From: GCA-2746795 sp964643965
Lineage (GTDB): Bacteria > Chloroflexota > Anaerolineae > Promineifilales > Promineifilaceae
Assembly: GCA_964643965.1 (NCBI GenBank)
Contig: CAZXVH010000089.1
Span: 1-21,975, forward strand
Length of the DNA stretch: 21,975 nt
Reading direction: 5' to 3'
Below the pieces are notes generated by a model, which was not told the origin of the DNA, did no database searches, and worked only from the letters and a program-made list of their open reading frames with translations. The translations under genes were made by a program, and so were the position numbers. The stretch's first letter is position 1. Each line of letters begins with the position of its first letter. Below, piece by piece: positions 7,644-13,999 of the stretch.

Positions 7644-8573
7644 TTATTTTTTACAGAATAACAAATCATCTTTCACGCCATAATTGTTTATGCAATCATA
7701 ATAAGCTCTATAAAAATCGTTTAAACGAACAATATTTAATATAATTCGGTGGGGGCGAAAAGGCTTTAACCACCCAAGTAAGCGGTTTCTCCTTGTTATA
7801 GTAAGCCATTCCTTTCCCCGACTATCTCCCATTAAAACCAGCTTCCCCGCCAGTGCGCCATTACCAACAGCATAATTCTTAGAAAGATTCCAAACTGCCT
7901 GTACTCCATAACGATGACCGTATTTATGTAATACGGAGACTTTGGGTGTTGTAAACATGACAACGCCTTTTTTCTCTAAACGCAAATTATAGTCGGTTTC
8001 TCCACCAGCGGGGAATTTAGTCCCTGGCCCTAAAAAGTGATCGAATGGTCCATTAAACGTTAATATTTCTTTTCGGAAACTGATATTGGCGCTAATCCAA
8101 CCCCAACCATCAGGCGCATTGAAATTCATTTCATGCGGATCGTATATCGCTTCAACTGATATAAGCTCTGGGCAGACTCCCAATAATTTTTCACTTTTAG
8201 GCGCAATTACACTTCCTCCAATGACGCCCACATGAGGATACTTCTCGTAGTGTTTCGCCATCATTTCCAGCCAGTTTGTATTAGCTTCACAGTCATCATC
8301 CAAAAAGGCAACAATTTCACCAGTTGCTTTTTGGCTAGCCAAATTTAATACTCGACTATGTCCAACAGAATCCGAATGTACATATTGAACGCGAGGATCT
8401 TTCTCTACATATTCTTTCACTACGTCAATGACCCGTTTTGCCCTTTTACTATCACTGCTTCCTTGCCCAACCACAATGAGTTCCCATTCATCCCAAGTTT
8501 GTCTTAAAATAGATTGAATGGGGGCGCGAAGGGTGTCCGGACGAAAAGCAGGAATACAAACAGAAATTTTCAT
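7644..8573 (-). CDS. Family 2 (GT-A) glycosyltransferase
   Basis: A 309-aa GT2-type glycosyltransferase. The N-terminal nucleotide-sugar fold is clear: KISVCIPAFRPDTL, then the metal-binding DxD motif in AFLDDDCE (Asp92-94 counted from the chosen start), then an acceptor/catalytic region with GGETDYNLRLEKKG. There is no transmembrane segment, so it is cytoplasmic or peripheral. The frame could open at a TTG at 8579, but the ATG at 8573 has AGAGG six bases before it. The donor sugar and acceptor are unknown. It follows the DegT aminotransferase gene by about 115 bp on the same strand, so together they probably make and attach an amino sugar of a surface glycan. The DNA is AT-rich compared with its neighbours and has no AACGGCCGTT copy, which suggests acquisition by transfer. 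Confidence 0.85.
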   Translation of the reverse strand: MKISVCIPAFRPDTLRAPIQSILRQTWDEWELIVVGQGSSDSKRAKRVIDVVKEYVEKDPRVQYVHSDSVGHSRVLNLASQKATGEIVAFLDDDCEANTNWLEMMAKHYEKYPHVGVIGGSVIAPKSEKLLGVCPELISVEAIYDPHEMNFNAPDGWGWISANISFRKEILTFNGPFDHFLGPGTKFPAGGETDYNLRLEKKGVVMFTTPKVSVLHKYGHRYGVQAVWNLSKNYAVGNGALAGKLVLMGDSRGKEWLTITRRNRLLGWLKPFRPHRIILNIVRLNDFYRAYYDCINNYGVKDDLLFCKK

Positions 8574-8689
8574 AAACAACCTCTAAAATATATTAACACT
8601 GGCAAACTCCACCGTTTATTTGTGTTCAAGATTAGATTATCTAACCTTTTTGGTTTTAAGCGTAATTCCCACCAAATAAGCTCATCGTA

Positions 8690-9856
8690 TTAAGCTCTTG
8701 TTACAATTGTTTTGACGGCATCAATGACATCTTCAACATCTTCGTTTTTTAGGGATGGAGATAAGGGAATGGAGACCGTGCATTTACTAACCCAAGTGGC
8801 ATTTGGGAAGTCAGCAGGTTTGTAACCAAAACGCTCCACGTAATAAGGATGTAAATGAACGCCTAAATAATGCACCCCTGAGCCAATGTTTAACTGGTGG
8901 AGTTCCTTCATGAAGGCATCTCGGGAAATGCCACAAGTTTCTTCATCGATCATGAGCGTATACAGGTGACGGGCATGGACGGTATCCGGTTCATCTGGGG
9001 CTGGTAACCTGATGGGCAAATCAGCAAAGGCATTGTTATAGATTTGCCAGATTTCATTCCGACGCCGCAGCCCAGACTCAATACGCCCCATCTGATGAAT
9101 ACCAATGGCCGCCTGAATATCCATCATATTGTATTTAAACCCGGGAAAGAGTACTTGATAATGTTTGTATCCATCATCCGAGAAACGCTTCCAGGCGTCC
9201 CGACTCATGCCGTGCAGCCCGTACATTTTGATCTTGTCGGCAAAATCCGGATTATTGGTTGTCACCATACCGCCTTCACCGGTAACAATGTTTTTAGTGA
9301 CATAAAAGCTGAAGCAGGTTAATTGGCTGATATTGCCTACTTTTTTACCTTTGTAGCTTGCTTCAATGGCATGGGCAGCGTCTTCGATGACGATCAAATC
9401 ATGACGCTGCGCGATATCTGAAATAACATCCATCTGACATGGACGTCCTGCCATATGAACGGGAACGATAGCTCGTGTACGGGGGGTGATGGCGTCTTCG
9501 ATGCACTGCGGATCGATAAGCATCGTATCTCGGTCACAGTCTACTAATACGGGGGTGGCGCCAGCGTGAATAATAGTGTTCACAGTAGCGCAGAATGTCA
9601 AAGGGGTAGTGATAACCTCATCCCCCGGCTTAAGACCCGCAACCAGCATAGACAGGTGTAAGCCGGCCGTACAGGAATTAAGCGCCACTGCATATTCTGA
9701 ACCAACATACTCTGCAAACATGTCTTGGAAGCGAGCTACTTTAGGGCCTGTGCCAAGCCAGCCACTGCGCATAGAGTCTACAACCTCATTTATCTCGCAG
9801 TCTCCAATTAATGGCGCCCCAAATATTAAATAGTTCTCTCGTTTTTTTCTACTCAT
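8690..9856 (-). CDS. DegT/DnrJ/EryC1/StrS-family sugar aminotransferase
   Basis: A 388-aa PLP-dependent aminotransferase of the family that puts an amino group on keto-sugars bound to nucleotides (for example 4-amino-deoxy sugars of lipopolysaccharide or glycoprotein glycans). Lys188 in SFYVTKNIVTGEGG is the expected Schiff-base lysine, and Asp159 in VIEDAAHA is the expected pyridine-contacting residue. The N-terminal FGAPLIGDCEINEV and GTGPKVARFQ words are typical. Length is normal. The ATG at 9856 has GAGAGG seven bases upstream. It stands before the GT2 gene and after a 42-codon ORF. No dehydratase or epimerase of the pathway lies in the window, so the substrate sugar must be made elsewhere. 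It lies in the AT-richer, motif-free segment. Confidence 0.88.
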   Translation of the reverse strand: MSRKKRENYLIFGAPLIGDCEINEVVDSMRSGWLGTGPKVARFQDMFAEYVGSEYAVALNSCTAGLHLSMLVAGLKPGDEVITTPLTFCATVNTIIHAGATPVLVDCDRDTMLIDPQCIEDAITPRTRAIVPVHMAGRPCQMDVISDIAQRHDLIVIEDAAHAIEASYKGKKVGNISQLTCFSFYVTKNIVTGEGGMVTTNNPDFADKIKMYGLHGMSRDAWKRFSDDGYKHYQVLFPGFKYNMMDIQAAIGIHQMGRIESGLRRRNEIWQIYNNAFADLPIRLPAPDEPDTVHARHLYTLMIDEETCGISRDAFMKELHQLNIGSGVHYLGVHLHPYYVERFGYKPADFPNATWVSKCTVSIPLSPSLKNEDVEDVIDAVKTIVTRA

Positions 9857-9871
9857 TTTCTGCCTCTCATT

Positions 9872-10000
9872 TTATTGGGTACCATAGCCCGCATGGATAC
9901 TGTTTTGAAGGGTCTCATCTCTATGACTGGATAAACTCCAAATTAACCAACTAAACTTACAATAAAGCTGACTATTCCATACGTTTCGTTCATCACTCAT
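9872..10000 (-). CDS. Small ORF (42 aa) directly upstream of the aminotransferase gene
   Basis: ATG at 10000, TAA at 9872, preceded by a good Shine-Dalgarno (GGAGAG, six bases before). The product (MSDERNVWNSQLYCKFSWLI...) resembles nothing I know; it is Ser/Trp-rich with no clear domain. The stop is 15 bp before the next start, so it could be a leader peptide, or the remains of a gene cut when the AT-rich cassette was formed, since the direct repeat at 10035-10047 lies just upstream. It may also be chance. Confidence 0.3.
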   Translation of the reverse strand: MSDERNVWNSQLYCKFSWLIWSLSSHRDETLQNSIHAGYGTQ

Positions 10001-10034
10001 GGCGCACTCTCCAAATTTGTATCAGGTTTTTTTG

Positions 10035-10047
10035 AACTACTGAGATT
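10035..10047. repeat. Right-end remnant of the MITE-like repeat; 13-bp direct repeat
   Basis: AACTACTGAGATT is identical to 7632-7644 at the end of repeat copy B. The two copies bracket the AT-rich GT2/DegT segment (about 2.4 kb). A T-rich run precedes it, as in copies A and B, but nothing else of the repeat is left. Confidence 0.5.
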
Positions 10048-10054
10048 GAGGATG

Positions 10055-10471
10055 TTATATCTTCAGCTTATAGCTAAGCGGCGGATAAGCCAAGAGCGCC
10101 AGGCCAATGGCGCCCAAAATCCAGTTCTGGGTAGCTCCGGCAAAGACGAGAAAGACAACCCCCAAAAAGGTAAATATCCAGTTTTCTTTCCAGGCATCTA
10201 GTATCGTGCCACCGGGGTCTTCAAAGCCGTATTCGAGCAATTTGGCTTGCAATTCCGCACGGGATGGTTCGGTGAGCGTGGTTTTATCCGGGAAAGCCAG
10301 CGTCGGTACGCTTTCATTACCGTCGTTGATGGTACGCACAATTTCTTTTGCTTCATCATCTTTGCTAATATCAACATAGACAAATGGCGCTTTGGCCCGA
10401 CGCAATATGCCACTGACTGGCAGCACCATGGGACAGGTAGGTGTGCCATAGAGAATAATTCGTTCACTCAT
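10055..10471 (-). CDS. Glutaredoxin-like protein with C-terminal membrane hairpin
   Basis: A 138-aa protein. Residues 1-80 are a thioredoxin-fold glutaredoxin/NrdH-like domain: the YGTPTCPMV active-site loop (Cys13) and the cis-proline loop ESVPTLAFPD (Pro56). The second active-site Cys of CPxC is replaced by Val, so only monothiol chemistry is possible. Residues of about 95-135 form two hydrophobic segments separated by a short turn, which would anchor the domain to the membrane. The ATG at 10471 overlaps the end of the dapF-like gene (ATGAGTGA overlap, 8 bp), with AAGAGG upstream, so the two are co-translated. The natural partner is unknown. Membrane-tethered glutaredoxin-like proteins of this shape occur in several phyla, so the assignment to the fold is firm and the role is not. 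Confidence 0.78.
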   Translation of the reverse strand: MSERIILYGTPTCPMVLPVSGILRRAKAPFVYVDISKDDEAKEIVRTINDGNESVPTLAFPDKTTLTEPSRAELQAKLLEYGFEDPGGTILDAWKENWIFTFLGVVFLVFAGATQNWILGAIGLALLAYPPLSYKLKI

Positions 10472-11309
10472 TATAACCTCTTGATTTAGTGCGTTTTAAT
10501 TTGTCAATCATTTCTGGAGCCAGTTCGCCGCGGAAAACGGCCGTTACCGTCCCCGTCAGCACCACATTCCAATTTTCAACAACCGCCACAGTTGCCAATC
10601 CGCCAGCCATGCGCACCTCAACCGGACTTCGGCAGCGGCCGGTGCGGATGGCCGCGCCGGCCGCTGCGCAGGCAGAAGTGCCAGAAGCCAGCGTAAAGCC
10701 AGCGCCGCGCTCCCAGATAGCAATGTCGATGGTATGTTCATCTATCATGCGCACAATCTGCACGTTGGTGCGGTTGGGAAATGGCGGCGCAGTTTCTAAA
10801 ATCGAGCCGACTTGGAAAATAGCGTCCAGGTTATCATCAAACAATACACAATGCGGATTGCCCATGGAAACGGCCGTTATCCGGTAAACTTCTCCATCTA
10901 CTTCTATCTCTTCTTCAATCTGGGAAAAAGTGACCCGTCCCATCTGCAACGTAAGCGTATGGGCCGCCTCATCCAGCACTTCGGCCTGAATCGGTTGATT
11001 TTGGATGGTAATGGTATAGGCACGGGAATCGACATAACCCGCATCCCACAAATAACGGGCAAAAATGCGCAGGCCATTGCCGCTCTTTTCCGCCTCGCTG
11101 CCGTCGGGGTTCAAAAAGCGCATGGCGTTTGGGCCTGGTTCATCTGGCAATGGCCCATAACAAATGCCGTCCGCGCCCACCCCAAAATGCCGATCACACA
11201 ACAGCCACGCCCGGGCTGGCGTCAGCGCCAGTTCAAACTGCGCCGGATCGATGACCAGCATGTCGTTGCCCATTGCCTGGTATTTGTGTATACAGTAAGC
11301 GAGACTCAT
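10464..11309 (-). CDS. dapF: Diaminopimelate epimerase-like protein with both catalytic Cys replaced by Ser
   Basis: A 281-aa protein with the full DapF two-lobed layout: an N-terminal KYQAMGNDMLVID motif, GVGADGI, FLNPDGSEAEKSGNGLR, MGNPHCVLF, and the second-half ERGAGFTLASGTSACAAAG. DapF interconverts LL- and meso-diaminopimelate with two cysteines as acid and base (Cys73 and Cys217 in the characterised enzyme). Here both are serine: Ser76 (codon AGC, in KSGNGLR) and Ser209 (codon TCT, in LASGTSACA). Substrate-shell residues such as the Asn of GNG and ERGAG remain. It starts right after the stop of the GT-C gene (TAAATG) and overlaps the glutaredoxin-like gene. Normal epimerase activity is doubtful. 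It may be a divergent isomerase or lyase, and the symbol marks family membership only. Confidence 0.8.
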   Translation of the reverse strand: MSLAYCIHKYQAMGNDMLVIDPAQFELALTPARAWLLCDRHFGVGADGICYGPLPDEPGPNAMRFLNPDGSEAEKSGNGLRIFARYLWDAGYVDSRAYTITIQNQPIQAEVLDEAAHTLTLQMGRVTFSQIEEEIEVDGEVYRITAVSMGNPHCVLFDDNLDAIFQVGSILETAPPFPNRTNVQIVRMIDEHTIDIAIWERGAGFTLASGTSACAAAGAAIRTGRCRSPVEVRMAGGLATVAVVENWNVVLTGTVTAVFRGELAPEMIDKLKRTKSRGYNE

Positions 11310-13565
11310 TTATTCACTTTTTGCTCCAATTAAGAGCAAATGATCAACTAATTCGCCTTCATTACGTACATGTGCATAAATTGTTTGGGTGACAGGATCA
11401 TATACACGCAACAAAAGCAAAGCGTCTGACTCAGATAAATACATACCCAACCGCTCATCTCCATCGTCGGCAATAGGTTTGTCAATTTGGCGGAGTAACA
11501 CTGTTTGTTGGGCATCCATCAATTGCACGGAATAGTTTAACCAAGGCGCTTCGTTTTCCCAATCTAGCTCAAGCAAAATATGGGATGGCGTTTTCCCTTC
11601 AATCAACGAGTAATGAAAAGTCAGTGGCGGATCAGTTTGAAAAACGGCCGTTCCCTCAATAATACTCTCATTATGATCAGCAGGGACAAGGTATTCAACG
11701 ACTCGCTGCGAATCAAGCCATTGATTTTGGCCTTCGTAAGCCCACGTACGCAGCCAATTTTCTGTAGTAGATTCTGGCGCTCCATATGGGGTTGCCTGTA
11801 ATGTAAGCCATATTCTGGGGTATGGTGTCAGCCAATTTTGCAAATGTTGAATATCTGATTCCGTCAACGCATCTTTACGCATATACCCCATATAGTCGGG
11901 CATAAATGATGCTTCATTTAACCATTCCCATATTCGACCAGGCCGATCGTAGCCTGACTGCAAGTCTAGTACAACCATATCTGAATCAGAGGCAACCGTA
12001 TCAATGTATGCCCGAACCTCTCGATTTACCATAATATCTTCAGTCCCTTCCTGCCAGCGTAAATCTTCTCGGGAAGCAACAACCACACTTACAGCCAGAA
12101 ACATCGTACAAATTCCAAGTACCCACATCAGCCAATTAGGCGATTCCTGCTGCGGATGACGCCATGCCCACCACGCCAGCCTGCCATGCAGCAAAATGAT
12201 GATAACGACCAGCAAACAAACAAAGGCCAGTAATTTTATTGAATTTTCCCAAAAAAAAGAATGAAGCCATACCGGATTGGCAGAACCAGTGAATATTTTG
12301 TCCCAGTAAGTAAGCAGGGGCGAAAAAGACCAGTTCCACAACAAATCTTGATAGGTTGCTCCCGCTTTGCCGTCTAAAATCTCTTGATAATCAAAGTTGA
12401 CCAAAACGCCAGGCAATTGTGCCAAAAATGATGAAAGCAACCAGGCAGCCAACAAGATTCGTCTCCATTTGGGGCGAGACGCACTCAGCCAATTGATAGT
12501 AGGCAAGCATAATAAAACCAAGGCTGGCATCGTCGGCACAAGGAAACGCGGTCCCCAGGCTTTGCCACCGGGCCAGTCATACCATTTGCCATAAAACAAT
12601 ACGGGAATTAAGATAACGAAAAAAGCCGTTAAGTAAATCGGGTTTTTCATTTTCTGCAAATCAACGACAATGCTAAGAAAAATCATGAAAGCAAGGGGGA
12701 CATAGAAAACAAGCCCTTTGCCACTGCTCCACAATTGCCCCGACACCCCAATCCAAATGGGGGTCGTAAAGGCTTCCCCCTCTGCTGTCGGAAAAGAAAA
12801 GAAAGTGCCAAAGGATACGTAATTATACAAAATCAAAGCCAATACAGGCATACCAAAAGGTAGACCATAAGCAAGAGCAAAGGTTAATAGCTGTCGCCAA
12901 TTTTGCTGACACCGCCAATCTAGCCAGGTGCGGTAGGCTAACGCCACCATGAAGGGGATTACTAAAAGAACGTTTGCGGTGCGTGATAAAACGAGCATGG
13001 CGCTCCCGACGCCACATAAAAAGAACCATTGCCATTGTAAAGAGCGCCATAAACCGGCAATGGCTAATAAAGCCAGGGCTACCCCTAAAGCAGCAAGCGG
13101 CTCACCAAAGAGCATTTGCGCATAGGGCCAGAGCAATGTCCCCAATCCCAATGCCAGCGCAGCGACCGTTGAAACAGTTTGTGAATATGCCAGAGCTCGC
13201 GCCGTCAGATAGAAAATTAGCACAGTAACGGCCGTTACCAGCGCCGTCGTCAAAAAAGCAAGCTGCACGGCTCCCAGGGCTTGCCAATACTTGCCGATAT
13301 AAAAAAGCGGCAAAATAGCGAAGGCAGTTCCTACCCCTTTTTTAGAGTAAAGATTGCCATCCACACCATAGGTGTTTTGCGGTGGGCGCCGTTCTTGCTC
13401 CCATTCCATCCGGTTAACATCCCGCTTGCCATGCAAAATTGATTCTGTAAGGGAAACGGTAGCCAATTCATCAATGGAATGTTGAATACCAGCGTAACTC
13501 ACAATATAGAAAAACATGACGAAAAGAGAAATCCACAGGCCCCGTTTTAAAATTTTGTCCTCCAA
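11310..13565 (-). CDS. Large membrane glycosyltransferase-like protein (GT-C/PMT type)
   Basis: A 751-aa protein. The first 500 or so residues have about 11-13 hydrophobic segments. An acidic pair Asp32-Glu33 (HSIDELATVSL) lies in the first extracytoplasmic loop after helix 1, as in GT-C enzymes such as ArnT/PMT, which use lipid-phosphate sugars. Residues of about 520-751 are a soluble, probably outer-side domain of unknown type. The acceptor is not identifiable; a wall polymer, lipid or protein is plausible. The frame begins with TTG at 13565; a GGAGG sits immediately downstream of that codon, so the true start is unsure (TTG 13565, or an ATT in frame at 13553). The gene overlaps the GNAT gene by 19 bp and is followed directly by the dapF-like gene, so it belongs to the same operon. 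Confidence 0.72.
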   Translation of the reverse strand: MEDKILKRGLWISLFVMFFYIVSYAGIQHSIDELATVSLTESILHGKRDVNRMEWEQERRPPQNTYGVDGNLYSKKGVGTAFAILPLFYIGKYWQALGAVQLAFLTTALVTAVTVLIFYLTARALAYSQTVSTVAALALGLGTLLWPYAQMLFGEPLAALGVALALLAIAGLWRSLQWQWFFLCGVGSAMLVLSRTANVLLVIPFMVALAYRTWLDWRCQQNWRQLLTFALAYGLPFGMPVLALILYNYVSFGTFFSFPTAEGEAFTTPIWIGVSGQLWSSGKGLVFYVPLAFMIFLSIVVDLQKMKNPIYLTAFFVILIPVLFYGKWYDWPGGKAWGPRFLVPTMPALVLLCLPTINWLSASRPKWRRILLAAWLLSSFLAQLPGVLVNFDYQEILDGKAGATYQDLLWNWSFSPLLTYWDKIFTGSANPVWLHSFFWENSIKLLAFVCLLVVIIILLHGRLAWWAWRHPQQESPNWLMWVLGICTMFLAVSVVVASREDLRWQEGTEDIMVNREVRAYIDTVASDSDMVVLDLQSGYDRPGRIWEWLNEASFMPDYMGYMRKDALTESDIQHLQNWLTPYPRIWLTLQATPYGAPESTTENWLRTWAYEGQNQWLDSQRVVEYLVPADHNESIIEGTAVFQTDPPLTFHYSLIEGKTPSHILLELDWENEAPWLNYSVQLMDAQQTVLLRQIDKPIADDGDERLGMYLSESDALLLLRVYDPVTQTIYAHVRNEGELVDHLLLIGAKSE

Positions 13566-13999
13566 TCTCCTTTTAATAAGGAATATAATTCCAAATCATG
13601 AAAGCCGCCGCGCCAGTAACCATATTCACGCATTAAGCCTTCATTCTGGAAACCTAATTTTTCCAACAGGTGACTGGATGGTTTATTTTGAGGCATCACA
13701 AACGCTTCCAACCGATTCATCTGCATGGTGGTAAAGGCGTAATCGAGAACGGCCGTTAACGCCTCACACATGATCCCCTGCCGCCAAAATCGCTTTTGCA
13801 GATCATAGCCCAGCGCCGCATTGAAAAAGCGGGGTCGCCAGTTCATGATGCCCACCGTGCCCAACAGCCAATCNNNNNNNNNNNNNNNNNNNNNNNNNNN
13901 NNNNNNNNNNNNNNNNNNNNNNNNNNNNNNNNNNNNNNNNNNNNNNNNNNNNNNNNNNNNNNNNNNNNNNNNNCATTTTCTTTGAATCACGGATGACAT
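13547..13999 (-). CDS. GNAT-family (RimJ/RimL-like) acetyltransferase, interrupted by an assembly gap
   Basis: The 3' part (13547-13873, 109 codons) is a clear GNAT fold: GTVGIMNWRPRFFNAALGYDLQKRFWRQGIMCEALTAVLDYAFTTMQMNRLEAFV, then SSHLLEKLGFQNEGLMREY. It contains the acetyl-CoA binding strand-loop-helix, as RQGIM in place of the usual Q/RGxGxA/G, and the family's NKPSSHLLEKLGF word. It resembles ribosomal-protein alanine acetyltransferases; the target is unknown. An ATG at 13999 overlaps the SulP stop (TGATG) and would begin MSSVIQRK. The 100 N between 13874 and 13973 hide most of the N-terminal half. In RimJ-like proteins about 75-90 residues normally precede this point, more than the gap allows, so the N run is likely a placeholder and the frame across it is not proven. 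Confidence 0.7.
   Translation of the reverse strand: MSSVIQRKXXXXXXXXXXXXXXXXXXXXXXXXXXXXXXXXXXDWLLGTVGIMNWRPRFFNAALGYDLQKRFWRQGIMCEALTAVLDYAFTTMQMNRLEAFVMPQNKPSSHLLEKLGFQNEGLMREYGYWRGGFHDLELYSLLKGDWRTKF
13874..13973. other. Assembly gap (100 N)
   Basis: Exactly one hundred N lie inside the GNAT gene. The round number indicates a scaffold join of unknown true length. Anything inferred across it (reading frame, operon continuity) is provisional. Confidence 0.98.

Noticed and set aside
8633..8645. TTAGATTATCTAA between the GT2 and DegT genes resembling the operator at 261-274
   Set aside because: A single site with different arm spacing in AT-rich DNA and no promoter beside it; chance is adequate.
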